Source of the DNA: Acidimicrobiales bacterium
GTDB taxonomy: Bacteria > Actinomycetota > Acidimicrobiia > Acidimicrobiales > Iamiaceae
Reading direction: 5' to 3'
Length of the DNA: 64,000 bases
Assembly: GCA_035630295.1 (NCBI GenBank)
Contig: DASQKY010000012.1
Span: forward strand, 62,001-126,000
Of the stretch, positions 52,700 to 61,696 are shown piece by piece. The position numbers and the translations under genes were made by a program. The notes beneath the pieces were generated by a model, which worked only from the letters and a program-made list of their open reading frames with translations, was not told the origin of the DNA and did no database searches. Numbering within the stretch: position 1 is the first letter of the stretch; the number at the start of each line of letters is the position of its first letter.

Positions 52700-53515
52700 G
52701 TGCCCGCCCCCGACGCCCCACCCGCCCTCGACCTGCGCGACGTCTCCGTGGTGCGGGGCGGGCGGGCCCTGCTCGACCGGGTCAGCTGGACCGTCCGGCC
52801 CGGGGAGCGGTGGGCCCTGCTGGGCCCCAACGGCAGCGGCAAGACCACCCTGGTCCGGGTGGCCGGCCTGTGGCTGCGGCCCACCGCCGGCCAGGTGCGG
52901 GTGGCCGGCGAGCTCTCGGGCCGCACCGACGTGCGGAGCCTGCGGGCCCGGGTGGGCTTCACCAGCGCCGCCCTGGCCGACTCCCTGCGAGCCGACGTGG
53001 ACGCCCTGGACGTGGTCATGACCGGCCGGCGGGCGGCCCTGGAGGCGTGGTGGCACGACTGGACCGACGAGGACCGGGCCGCGGCCCTGGGCGAGCTGGA
53101 GCGGGTGGGGGCCGCCCCCCTGGCCGGGCGCCGCTTCGGCACCCTGTCCTCCGGCGAGCGGCAGCGGGTGCTGCTGGCCCGGGCCCGGGCCGGCGACCCG
53201 GCCCTCCTCCTGCTGGACGAGCCGGCGGCCGGGCTGGACCTGGGTGGGCGGGAGGACCTGGTCGACTGCCTGGCCGCCCTGGCCGCCGATCCCGCCACCG
53301 CCCCCCTGGTGCTGGTCACCCACCACCCGGAGGAGATCCCGCCCGGCGCCACCCACGCCCTCCTGCTCCGGGCCGGACGGGTGGTGGCCGCCGGGCCGGC
53401 CGACGAGGTGCTGGCCTCGGGGCCGTTGTCGGCCTGCTTCGGCCTGGACCTGGACGTGTCCCGCGCCGGGGGGCGGATCATCGCCCGCCGCGCCCGGTAC
53501 CTTTCGGAGCGATGA
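52700..53515 (+). CDS. Stand-alone ABC transporter ATP-binding protein
   Basis: 271 residues. Walker A GPNGSGKTTLVRVAG, signature LSSGERQRVLLARARAG, Walker B LLLLDEPAAGLDLGG and the switch His in LVTHHPEEIPPGATH are intact. No permease gene is nearby, so it may serve a remote transporter or another role, as for YlmA/ModF-like single ATPases. GTG at 52700 follows the ceramidase-fold stop by eight bases. The next gene's ATG overlaps its stop. First of five genes in a tightly coupled series. Confidence 0.88.
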   Translation: MPAPDAPPALDLRDVSVVRGGRALLDRVSWTVRPGERWALLGPNGSGKTTLVRVAGLWLRPTAGQVRVAGELSGRTDVRSLRARVGFTSAALADSLRADVDALDVVMTGRRAALEAWWHDWTDEDRAAALGELERVGAAPLAGRRFGTLSSGERQRVLLARARAGDPALLLLDEPAAGLDLGGREDLVDCLAALAADPATAPLVLVTHHPEEIPPGATHALLLRAGRVVAAGPADEVLASGPLSACFGLDLDVSRAGGRIIARRARYLSER

Positions 53516-54558
53516 GCGACGACCTCCCCCCCGGCATCGACCCGGCCGCCGTCACCTCCTGGCTGGCGGCGCGGGTCACCGTGGCGCCCCCCCTGTCGTT
53601 CCACCTCATCACCGGCGGGCACTCCAACCTGACCTACCGGGTCACCGACACGCAGGGCCGGGCCTGGGTGCTGCGCCGCCCGCCCCTGGGCCAGGTGCTG
53701 GCCACCGCCCACGACATGGAACGCGAGCACCGCATCATCACCGCCCTGGCCCCCACCGACGTGCCGGTGGCCCCGGTGGTCGGCCTCAGCCCCGACGACT
53801 CGGTCAACGGCGCCCCCTTCTACGTCATGGACTTCGTCGAGGGCCACGTCGTGCGCAGCGAGGCCGACGCCGCTCCCCTCCCCCCCGCGGCCCGGGCCCG
53901 GGCCGGTGAGGCCCTGGTCGACGTGCTGGCCCGCATCCACGACGTCGACCCGGGGGCCGTCGGCCTCGGCGACCTGGGCCGCACCGAGGGCTACATCCCC
54001 CGCCAGCTGAAGCGCTGGTACGGCCAGTGGCAGAAGTCCAAGAGCCGCGACCTGCCCGCCGTCGACACCGTGCACGACACCCTGCTGGCCCACGTGCCGG
54101 AGCAGGGCCCGGCCACCATCGTCCACGGCGACTACCGGCTCGACAACTGCCTCCTCACCGACGCCGGCGAGGTGGCCGCCGTGCTCGACTGGGAGATCTG
54201 CACCCTGGGCGACCCGCTGGCCGACGTGGGCCTGCTCGTCGTGTACTGGGGCGAGGACGGCACCGCCTTCACCGCCCTCCCGGGGGCCGCCACCGCGGCC
54301 GAGGGCTTCCCCCGGGCCTCGGAGCTGCTGGCCCGCTATACGAGGGCCTCGGGCCGCAGCGTGGCGGACGTCGACTTCTACATCGCCTTCGGCTACTGGA
54401 AGCTGGCCTGCATCCTCGAGGGCGTGGCCACCCGGTACCGGGGCGGCTCCATGGGCGAGGGGGCCGAGGTGGCCGAGATGTTCGACGTGCAGGTCGAGCT
54501 GCTGGCCCGGGCGGCCGAGGCCACCGTGGCCCGCATGGGGGTGGCGACCGAGCGATGA
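53512..54558 (+). CDS. Phosphotransferase family protein (APH/ACAD10-like kinase)
   Basis: 348 residues. The kinase-like fold has HLITGGHSNLTYRVTD, VLRRPPLGQVLATAHDMERE, the catalytic Brenner motif IVHGDYRLDNCLL, and the metal-binding VLDWEICTLGDPLADVG. These match the aminoglycoside-phosphotransferase-like proteins related to the N-terminal domain of ACAD10/11, thought to phosphorylate hydroxyacyl-CoA or small metabolites. The substrate is unknown. ATGA overlap with the ABC gene and with the following PAC2 gene. Confidence 0.9.
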   Translation: MSDDLPPGIDPAAVTSWLAARVTVAPPLSFHLITGGHSNLTYRVTDTQGRAWVLRRPPLGQVLATAHDMEREHRIITALAPTDVPVAPVVGLSPDDSVNGAPFYVMDFVEGHVVRSEADAAPLPPAARARAGEALVDVLARIHDVDPGAVGLGDLGRTEGYIPRQLKRWYGQWQKSKSRDLPAVDTVHDTLLAHVPEQGPATIVHGDYRLDNCLLTDAGEVAAVLDWEICTLGDPLADVGLLVVYWGEDGTAFTALPGAATAAEGFPRASELLARYTRASGRSVADVDFYIAFGYWKLACILEGVATRYRGGSMGEGAEVAEMFDVQVELLARAAEATVARMGVATER

Positions 54559-55412
54559 CCGCCACCTACGAGACGTTCCCCCACCGGCCGCTGGTCGAGC
54601 CGGTGCTGGTCATGGCCCTGGAGGGCTGGATCGACGCCGGCATGGCCGCCACCGGCGCCGTCGGCACCCTGCTGGGCGAGCTGGACACCGAGCCGGTGGC
54701 CGCCTTCGACGCCGACGAGCTGCTCGACCACCGGGCCCGCCGGCCGGTGCTGCACCTGGTGGCCGGCGTGTCCCAGAACCTGTCGTGGCCCGGCATCGAG
54801 GTGCTGGCCGCCCGCGACGGCAAGGGCCGCGACCTGCTGATCCTGGCCGGGCCCGAGCCCGACCACTCGTGGAAGGCCTTCGGCCACGCCGTGCTGGGCC
54901 TGGCCGCCGAGCTGGGCACCCGCATGGTGGTGGGCCTGGGCGCGTACCCGGCCACCGTCCCCCACACCCGACCGGTGCGCCTGTCGGTCACCGCCGGCAC
55001 CGAGGAGCTGGCCGCCCGCTGGCCCTTCCTGCGGGGCACCCTGGACGTGCCGGCCGGGGCCCAGGCCGTGATCGAGCGCTTCGCCGCCGACCGTGGCCTC
55101 GACGCCCTGACCCTGTGGGCCCAGATCCCCCACTACGCCTCCGGCGTGGCCTACCCGGCGGGCAGCGCCGCCCTGCTGGAGCACCTGGAGGCGGTGGCCG
55201 GGCTGTCGCTGCCCCGGGGGGAGCTGGAGCAGGAGGCCACCGACACCGTGGCCCGCCTGGACAGCGCCATCGCCCGCAACGACGAGCACTCGGCCATGCT
55301 CCGGGCCCTGGAGGCCGACGCCGACGACACCCCGGCCGAGGGCGAGATCCCCTCCGGGGACGAGCTGGCGGCCGAGCTGGAGCGCTTCCTGCGGGACCAG
55401 GGCGGCACGTGA
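54555..55412 (+). CDS. PAC2 family protein
   Basis: 285 residues. VLVMALEGWIDAGMAATGAV, LILAGPEPDHSWKAFGHAVL, VVGLGAYPATVPHTRPVRLS and LTLWAQIPHYASGVAYP are PAC2 (proteasome assembly chaperone-like) features. In actinobacteria these proteins occur near mshC or proteasome-related genes, but the role is unknown. The C-terminal part (ARLDSAIARNDEHSAMLRAL) is helical and acidic. ATGA overlap with the kinase and GTGA overlap with the next gene. Confidence 0.9.
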   Translation: MTATYETFPHRPLVEPVLVMALEGWIDAGMAATGAVGTLLGELDTEPVAAFDADELLDHRARRPVLHLVAGVSQNLSWPGIEVLAARDGKGRDLLILAGPEPDHSWKAFGHAVLGLAAELGTRMVVGLGAYPATVPHTRPVRLSVTAGTEELAARWPFLRGTLDVPAGAQAVIERFAADRGLDALTLWAQIPHYASGVAYPAGSAALLEHLEAVAGLSLPRGELEQEATDTVARLDSAIARNDEHSAMLRALEADADDTPAEGEIPSGDELAAELERFLRDQGGT

Positions 55413-57226
55413 GCCCCGCCCCCGAGGTCGCCGGGTGCGCGGTGGCCACCCGCAACTACCTGGCCGACGCCCGCCTGGCCGCCCGGTCGTTCCTCGACCA
55501 CCACCCCAGCGCCCGCTTCACCATCGTCGTGGTCGACGGCGACCACACCGCCCCGGCCGGCTGGTCGCACCGGGCCGTCGAGCTGGTGACCCCCACCGAG
55601 CTGGGCCTGGAGCCGGCCGAGCTCCTCACCATGGCCGCCATCTACGACCCGGCCGAGCTGGCCTGCGCCCTCAAGCCGTGGGCCCTGCGCCGGGCCCTGG
55701 CCCACGCCGAGGTGGCCGTGTACGTCGACGGCGACGTCGAGGTCCTGGCCCCCATGCCCGAGCTGATCGACGCCGCCCGCCACCACGAGGTGGTCCTGGT
55801 CCCCCACGTGCTCGAGCCCGTCCCCCGCGACGGCCGCCTGCCGGACGAGCCCGGCCTGCTCGGGGCCGGCATGTACAACGCCGGCATCCTGGCCTGCGGG
55901 CCGGGGTCCGAGCGCTTCCTGGACTGGTGGGACGTGCGCCTGCGGCGGGAGTGCCTCAACCAGCCGTCCCTGATGCTCCACGGCGACCAGCGGTGGTTGG
56001 ACTTCGTGCCCGCCCTGTTCGACCACAAGATCCTGCGGGACCCGGCCTACGACGTCGCCTACTGGAACCTGCACGAGCGGCCCACGGCCTGGGTCGACGG
56101 CCAGCTCTGCGTGGTCGACCGGCCGGTCCGGTGCTTCCACTACTCCGGCCTCACCGATGCCCGGCCGTGGATGTTGAGCGGCTTCGCCGGCGACCGGCCC
56201 CGGGTCACCCTGGCCGGCCTGCCGGCCGTGGCCCGCCAGTGCCGGGGCTGGCTCGACCGGCGCCGGGCCGTGGGGGCCGACGCCGACCGGGCCCTGGGCT
56301 ACCACTGGGCCCGCACCGGCCGGGGGGTCCCCGTCGATCCCCGGTCCCGGATGCTGTTCCGGGCCGCCCTGCTGGCCGCCGAGGGCGACCCCACCGGGGC
56401 CACCCCCGTGCCCCCGTCGCCCTTCGCCCCCGACGGCGGCCAGGCCTGGGAGGAGTGGATGCGCCGCCCCGAGGCCCCCGGCGAGGTGGGTCGCTACCTC
56501 CAGCAGCTCTGGCGCGACGCCCCCTTCCTCCAGCAGCTCTTCCCCGACGTGCCCGGCGCCGACCGGGGCCGCTACCTGGCCTGGCTGGACAGCCGGGCCG
56601 CGGACGAGGCCGCCGTCCCCGACCCCTTCCGCCCCCGACCCGAGGAGCTCGACGTGCCCGGCGCCGCCGCCCCACCCCCGCCGGCCCGCCGGCCCCCCCG
56701 CCCGGCGGCCGACGCCCAGCTCCCGCTGGACGACCTGGACCGGGCCCGGGCCGCCCACGACCAGCCGGCCCGCTCGGCCCCGGGCACGGTGGGCAAGGTG
56801 GTCGACCGCTTGCTGGCCGGCCGGGACGCCCGCAGCGCCGAGGCCACCGCGGCCCTGGCCGACGCGGTGGGTGAGCTGGCCCGCCGGCTGGCCGACCTCT
56901 CCGACCGGGTGGACCGCGCCCGCGACACCCTCCACGAGCACGAGGGCCGCAGCGACGAGCTGGCCGCCGCCGACGGAGCCCTCCGGACCGAGGCCGAGGA
57001 GCTGGGCCGGCGCCTGGGCGACGTGGAGTCGGGCCTGGCCACGGCCCGGGGCGACCTGGACGGCGCCCTGGAGCAGGACCGCATCACCGCCGGCATCGTG
57101 GCCGACGCCGAGGAGCGCCTGGCCGACGACCTGGGCGACCTGCGGCTCCGGGTGGCCAAGCTGGCCGTCGAAGTGGCCGATGAGGCGGCCGACGCGGCCA
57201 CCGACGACGAGGAGGAGCAGCCATGA
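55409..57226 (+). CDS. Glycosyltransferase-like protein with C-terminal coiled coil
   Basis: 605 residues. Residues 1-230 resemble a GT-A glycosyltransferase: VATRNYLADARLAARSFLDH, IYDPAELACALKPWALRRAL and the DXD motif in VAVYVDGDVEVLAPMPELI (DGD 107-109), with GMYNAGILACGPGSERFLDW and MLHGDQRWLDFVPALFDHK. Residues about 330-455 are Pro/Asp-rich linker. From about 475 to 595 there is a continuous coiled coil (ELARRLADLSDRVDRARDTL and on). No membrane helix. The combination is unusual; an oligomerising or scaffolded enzyme is inferred. Coupled to both neighbours by four-base overlaps. Confidence 0.82.
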   Translation: MSPAPEVAGCAVATRNYLADARLAARSFLDHHPSARFTIVVVDGDHTAPAGWSHRAVELVTPTELGLEPAELLTMAAIYDPAELACALKPWALRRALAHAEVAVYVDGDVEVLAPMPELIDAARHHEVVLVPHVLEPVPRDGRLPDEPGLLGAGMYNAGILACGPGSERFLDWWDVRLRRECLNQPSLMLHGDQRWLDFVPALFDHKILRDPAYDVAYWNLHERPTAWVDGQLCVVDRPVRCFHYSGLTDARPWMLSGFAGDRPRVTLAGLPAVARQCRGWLDRRRAVGADADRALGYHWARTGRGVPVDPRSRMLFRAALLAAEGDPTGATPVPPSPFAPDGGQAWEEWMRRPEAPGEVGRYLQQLWRDAPFLQQLFPDVPGADRGRYLAWLDSRAADEAAVPDPFRPRPEELDVPGAAAPPPPARRPPRPAADAQLPLDDLDRARAAHDQPARSAPGTVGKVVDRLLAGRDARSAEATAALADAVGELARRLADLSDRVDRARDTLHEHEGRSDELAAADGALRTEAEELGRRLGDVESGLATARGDLDGALEQDRITAGIVADAEERLADDLGDLRLRVAKLAVEVADEAADAATDDEEEQP

Positions 57227-58239
57227 GGGTCGACGGAGGGGTGGGCGGCGACCTCGCCGGGGTGGGGGCGGCCGCCGCGGCGGCCGAGGCCGAGGGCTAC
57301 GACGGCATCTGGGCCGCCGAGACCAACCAGGACCCGTTCCTGACCCTGCTGCTGGCGGCCGAGCACACCGAGCGCATGGAGCTGGGCACCGGCATCGCCG
57401 TGGCCTTCGCCCGCAACCCCATGACCCTGGCCCAGAGCGCGCACGACCTGCAGCGCTTCTCCCAGGGGCGCTTCCTGCTGGGGCTGGGCAGCCAGATCAA
57501 GCCCCACATCACCCGGCGCTTCTCCATGGAGTGGAGCCGGCCGGCGGCCCGCATGCGGGAGATGGTCCTGGCCCTGCGGGCCATCTGGGCCACGTGGAAC
57601 GACGGGGCCGAGCTGGACTTCCGGGGCGAGATGTACACCCACACCCTGATGACCCCGTTCTTCACCCCTCCGCCGTCGCCCCACGGCCCGCCCCCGGTGT
57701 ACCTGGCCGCGGTGGGGCCCAAGATGACGGCGGTGGCCGGCGAGGTGGCCGACGGCCTGCTGGCCCACGGCTTCACCACCGCCGAGTACCTGCGCGACGT
57801 CACCCTCCCGGCCCTGGAGGTGGGAGCGGCGGCGGCCGAGGTGCCCCGCACCCGGGAGGCGGTCACCATCTCGCTGCCGGCCTTCGTGGTCACCGGGGCC
57901 GACGACCAGGCCACCGAGGCGGCCGCCACCGCGGTGCGGGGCCAGATCGCCTTCTACGGCTCGACCCCGGCCTACCAGGGCGTCCTCGACCACCACGGCT
58001 GGGGCGACCTCCACGGCGACCTGAACCGCCTGTCCAAGGAGAAGCGGTGGGCCGAGATGGGCCAGCTCGTCGACGACGACGTGCTGTCGGCCTTCGCGGT
58101 GGTGGCCGAGCCCGACACGGTGGCCGAGGGCCTCCTGGCCCGCTTCGGGGACGTGGTCGACCGCCTCAGCTTCTACGCCCCCTACCAGGCCCCGCCCGAT
58201 CTCTGGACCCAGGTCCGCAGCCAGCTCCAGGCCACCTGA
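57223..58239 (+). CDS. LLM class F420-dependent oxidoreductase
   Basis: 338 residues of luciferase-like fold. AEGYDGIWAAETNQDPFLTL, LGTGIAVAFARNPMTLAQSA, RFLLGLGSQIKPHITRRFSM and PVYLAAVGPKMTAVAGEVAD fit the F420-dependent TIGR03617/TIGR03559-like LLM group. The flavin-like cofactor is inferred to be F420, consistent with npdG in this window. Substrate unknown. ATG overlaps the stop of the glycosyltransferase-like gene. A strong hairpin follows, closing the five-gene coupled operon. Confidence 0.9.
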   Translation: MRVDGGVGGDLAGVGAAAAAAEAEGYDGIWAAETNQDPFLTLLLAAEHTERMELGTGIAVAFARNPMTLAQSAHDLQRFSQGRFLLGLGSQIKPHITRRFSMEWSRPAARMREMVLALRAIWATWNDGAELDFRGEMYTHTLMTPFFTPPPSPHGPPPVYLAAVGPKMTAVAGEVADGLLAHGFTTAEYLRDVTLPALEVGAAAAEVPRTREAVTISLPAFVVTGADDQATEAAATAVRGQIAFYGSTPAYQGVLDHHGWGDLHGDLNRLSKEKRWAEMGQLVDDDVLSAFAVVAEPDTVAEGLLARFGDVVDRLSFYAPYQAPPDLWTQVRSQLQAT

Positions 58240-58250
58240 GCCCCGACGCG

Positions 58251-58280
58251 CCGGAGCCCGACGTCGTTGTCGGGCTCCGG
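58251..58280. terminator. Perfect 12-bp hairpin after the coupled operon
   Basis: Arms ccggagcccgac and gtcgggctccgg around a 6-base loop, 11 bases after the LLM gene stop. No T-run follows. It probably separates this operon from the convergent FAAL-like gene. Confidence 0.65.
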
Positions 58281-58406
58281 TGAGCGGAAGGACCGGGCAC
58301 ACGGCCTCCGCGGGTTCCCCCCGAACCGTGGGCCCGGGGTGCTTGCTCTGTCCCCATCGGACGAACGGGCCGTCCTTGGAGGGTTGGGGGTCCGTTCCGT
58401 CCGGCC

Positions 58407-60062
58407 CTAGGCGGGCACCAGCTCCTCGCTCAGGTAGCGGTCCCGGCACAGCGAGCGCTGGAGCTTGCCGGAGCTGGTCTTGGGCAGCGTGCCGGCGGCC
58501 ACCAGCACCACCTCGCGGGGGGCGACGCCGGCCGAGGACCGCACCCTCTCGGCCACCTGGTCCCGCACGGTGGCGCTGACCGGCTCGCCCTCGGCCGGCC
58601 TGACCTCGGCCACCACCACCACCTCCTCCTGGCCGTGGCGGCCCTCCACGCCGATGGCCACCACGTTGCCGGCCCGCACGCCCTCGACCGCGCCCACGGC
58701 CCGCTCCACGTCCTGGGGGAAGACGTTGCGGCCGCCCACGATGATCACGTCCTTGATCCGGCCGCACAGGACCAGCTCGCCGTCGACCAGGTAGGCCAGG
58801 TCACCGGTGCGCAGCCAGTCGTCGTGGGAGGCCTGCTCGGTCAGGTCCGGGCGCCGGTAGTAGCCGCTGGTCACCGACGTCCCCCGGATCTCCAGCTCGC
58901 CCACCTCCCGCTCGGTCCGCACCACGCCGGTCTCCGGGTCGACGATGCGCATCTCCAGGCCCGGCACCGGCCGGCCCAGGCGGGCCAGGCGCCGGGTGCC
59001 GGTGGCGGCCGGGTCGGCCACCGGGGCGGCGTAGCGCTCGGTCTCCAGCACCCTCCTGTCGACGGTGTCGGTGCGCAGCCCCTGGCCCGGCACGGGGAAC
59101 GAGCCGGCGATGCACACCTCGGCCATGCCGAAGGCCGGGAACAGGGCCCCGGGGCGGAGGCCGTGGCGGGCCCCCGCGGCCACCAGGGCCTCCATGGCCT
59201 CGACGTCGACGGGCTCGGCCCCGTTGAGGGCCACCCGCAGGGCGGAGAGGTCGAGGCCGTCGAGGCGCTGCAGGGCCCGTGTGGCCAGCACCCAGGCGAA
59301 GTTGGGTCCGGCGGTGGCCGTGGCCGCGTGGTCGGACAGCCACTGGACCCACCGCGACGGCGAGGCCATGAAGTCCTGGGGCCCGGCCAGGAACAGGTCG
59401 CCCCCGGTCGACATGGGGAGGGTCAGCATCCCCACCAGGCCCATGTCGTGGTACAGCGGCAGCCACGACAGCAGCCGGTCACCGTCGGCCGTGAAGCCGG
59501 TGACCTCGATGATGGCGTCGAGGTTGGCGCACACCGTGCGGTGCGGGAGCATCACCCCCTTCGGCTCGGCCGTCGAGCCGCTGGTGAACTGGAGGATGGC
59601 CAGGCGGTTGGGGTCGACCTGTGGGGCCACGAAGGCAGCGGGGTCGCCCCCCAGGTCGTCCAGGGCCACCAGCGGCGGGTCGCCGGGCCGGGCCTCCACG
59701 AAGGGGGCCAGCTGCTCGTCGATCAGGAGGAGGGCGGCGTCGCCGTGGGTGAGACGGGCCCGGGTCTGCTCCACGAACTCCTCCACCGAGCTCATCCGCA
59801 TGGGGAGGGGCAGGACCATGGCCGCGGCCCCGGCCAGCCACGTGGCCTGGATGGCGGTGACCAGGGGGCGGCTGGTGGGGCCGAGCAGGGCGACGTGGTC
59901 GCCGGGGCCGACACCCCGGGCCTGGAGGGCGGCGGCCATGCCCCGGGCCCCGTCGTGGAGCTCCGACCAGGGCACCCGCTGGGCGTCGTCGCCGTCCAGG
60001 AAGGTGATGGCGCCCCGGCCCGAGCGGGCCGCGGCCTCGATGCGCGCGGTGAGGGTGAGCAC
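58407..60062 (-). CDS. Fatty-acyl-AMP ligase / acyl-CoA synthetase (FAAL-like)
   Basis: 551-residue adenylate-forming enzyme. Motifs: LQFTSGSTAEPKGVMLPHRT (P-loop), SWLPLYHDMGLVGML typical of FAALs, LNGAEPVDVEAMEALV, FGMAEVCIAGSF, WLRTGDLAYLVDGELVLCGR, IKDVIIVGGRNVFPQDVERA, and the catalytic Lys in LPKTSSGKLQRS. In mycobacteria FAALs load polyketide synthases, but no synthase is seen here. GTG at 60062 chosen because the A-domain starts TLTARIEAAARSG; GAGAGG lies 11 bases upstream. The frame further upstream is noise. Confidence 0.92.
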   Translation of the reverse strand: MLTLTARIEAAARSGRGAITFLDGDDAQRVPWSELHDGARGMAAALQARGVGPGDHVALLGPTSRPLVTAIQATWLAGAAAMVLPLPMRMSSVEEFVEQTRARLTHGDAALLLIDEQLAPFVEARPGDPPLVALDDLGGDPAAFVAPQVDPNRLAILQFTSGSTAEPKGVMLPHRTVCANLDAIIEVTGFTADGDRLLSWLPLYHDMGLVGMLTLPMSTGGDLFLAGPQDFMASPSRWVQWLSDHAATATAGPNFAWVLATRALQRLDGLDLSALRVALNGAEPVDVEAMEALVAAGARHGLRPGALFPAFGMAEVCIAGSFPVPGQGLRTDTVDRRVLETERYAAPVADPAATGTRRLARLGRPVPGLEMRIVDPETGVVRTEREVGELEIRGTSVTSGYYRRPDLTEQASHDDWLRTGDLAYLVDGELVLCGRIKDVIIVGGRNVFPQDVERAVGAVEGVRAGNVVAIGVEGRHGQEEVVVVAEVRPAEGEPVSATVRDQVAERVRSSAGVAPREVVLVAAGTLPKTSSGKLQRSLCRDRYLSEELVPA

Positions 60063-60147
60063 GACCGGTCCGACCTCTCGGCGGTCCGCCCCGTTACCCC
60101 GCGGCCCGATACCGGTCGCCCCACGGGCGGGACGACATGATGGCGGC

Positions 60148-61629
60148 GTGCCCCCGTCGCCCGCGCCCTGGTCCCGGTGGGGGGTGGCGCTGGCCGTCCT
60201 GGCCCTGGCCGTGACCCTCGCCGTCCACGTCAGCCCGTGGGCCACCAAGGGCTTCGGCGTCTCCCACGACGGCTACAACGGCGCCATGTGGGGCCTGGGG
60301 GCCCGGGCCGCCCGCGACGACCCGCTGGGGCACCGCCTGGGCGGGGTGCAGCCCCAGGGCTACCGCTACGCCAACCACCCGCCGCTGACCGTGTGGGCCG
60401 CCACCGCCACCACCGCGCTCGGGGGGGAGCGCCCGGCCGCGGTGCGGGCGCCCGCCGCCCTGGCCAGCCTGGCCGCCCTGGCCGTGCTGGCCCTGCTGCT
60501 GCGCGACGCCGGCTTCTCGCCGCCGGAGGCCGTGGCCGGGGTGGTGCTGGCCGGCACCTCGGCCATGTTCCTCACCTACGGGGCCATGCTCGACACCCCC
60601 GTCGTCGCCCTGCCCTTCGGGCTGGCCGCGGTGGCCGCCGCCCAACGGGCCTGGCAGGGCCGGCCGGCGCCGGACGTCCTGGTGCTGGCCGTCGGCGCCC
60701 TGGCCGGCCTGGCCGGCTGGCAGGCCCTCCTGGCCGCCGGGCTGGCCGGCGGGCTGGCCCTGCTGTCCGGTCGCGGGCCCGGGCCGCGCTCGGCCCGGGT
60801 GCTGCTGGCCGGGGCGGCCGCCGGCCTGGCCCTGACCCTGGGCTGGATCGCCTGGGTGGAGGGCACCCTCCTGGAGTTGGCCGACCAGGCCTCGCTGCGC
60901 AGCGGGGCCGGCGAGAGCTGGCTCGACCGCCAGGGCCGGTTCCTGCTCGACCTGTACGGCCCCGCCCTGCTGGCCGTCCTGGCCGCCGGGCTGCTCGTGG
61001 GCCTGGCCCGCGGCGACGGCGCCGACGACCGCGCCGGCGGGCGGACCGGGTGGTGGGGCGGCGCCCGGCCCCTGCTGGCGGTGCTGGTGACGGTGGTGGT
61101 GCTGTACGTGGTGGCCTTCCGCCAGGCCGCCGGGATCCACGACTACTGGACCTACTGGGGTGTCGCCCTGGTGGCCGGGGCCGGCGCGGCCGGCGCCCGC
61201 GCCGTGCTGGGCCTGCGCCGCCGGCTGCCCGACCGGGCCGGCCCAGTGGTGGCCGCGGTGGTCGCCCTGGTGGTGCTGGGCGTGGCCGCCGCCGGGGCCG
61301 GGCGGCGGAGCGACGCCGACCGGGCCATCCAGGAGGGCCTCGACGCAGTGCCGGTGCTGGCCGCCGCCCCCCGGGCCCCCGAGCCGGATGCCGCCACCGT
61401 GGCGGTCCGGGACGCGGACCGGACCGGCGCCCCGTGGGCCAACTGGGCCACCCACGGCGAGGCCCTGCGCCCCACCCGGGCCGAGCTGGCGGCCCTGCCC
61501 GCCGACCGCCTGCTGTTCTTCCGGGCCGAGGGGCCGCTCGACCCTGCCCTGCGGGCCGCTGCGGTGGCGGTGCGGGGCCGGTACGTCCTGGTGCCTGCCG
61601 GGGCCTACCGCCAGGCGCTCGGCCGGTGA
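60148..61629 (+). CDS. GT-C / GT39-like polytopic glycosyltransferase, or related membrane protein
   Basis: 493 residues with about nine to ten membrane helices. After the first helix ([16 protein letters not shown]) comes a loop [19 protein letters not shown], reminiscent of the first extracytoplasmic acidic loop of GT39/ArnT-type transferases, then [15 protein letters not shown]. The C-terminal 130 residues are mostly soluble. Polyprenyl-phosphate-sugar dependent transfer is inferred from fold only. GTG at 60148; the nearby ATGs are out of frame. Divergent from the FAAL-like gene across 85 bases. Confidence 0.72.
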   Translation: MPPSPAPWSRWGVALAVLALAVTLAVHVSPWATKGFGVSHDGYNGAMWGLGARAARDDPLGHRLGGVQPQGYRYANHPPLTVWAATATTALGGERPAAVRAPAALASLAALAVLALLLRDAGFSPPEAVAGVVLAGTSAMFLTYGAMLDTPVVALPFGLAAVAAAQRAWQGRPAPDVLVLAVGALAGLAGWQALLAAGLAGGLALLSGRGPGPRSARVLLAGAAAGLALTLGWIAWVEGTLLELADQASLRSGAGESWLDRQGRFLLDLYGPALLAVLAAGLLVGLARGDGADDRAGGRTGWWGGARPLLAVLVTVVVLYVVAFRQAAGIHDYWTYWGVALVAGAGAAGARAVLGLRRRLPDRAGPVVAAVVALVVLGVAAAGAGRRSDADRAIQEGLDAVPVLAAAPRAPEPDAATVAVRDADRTGAPWANWATHGEALRPTRAELAALPADRLLFFRAEGPLDPALRAAAVAVRGRYVLVPAGAYRQALGR

Positions 61630-61684
61630 CGATGCCGTCACCGGGCCCGGGCCGACCGCCTACGGGGCCGGCGGGGAGCCCGAG

Positions 61685-61690
61685 TACGTT
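61685..61690 (+). promoter_or_regulatory. Putative -10 box of leuS (leaderless)
   Basis: TACGTT, exactly six bases before the leuS ATG, with no Shine-Dalgarno site. Confidence 0.5.
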
Positions 61691-61696
61691 CCGGCC

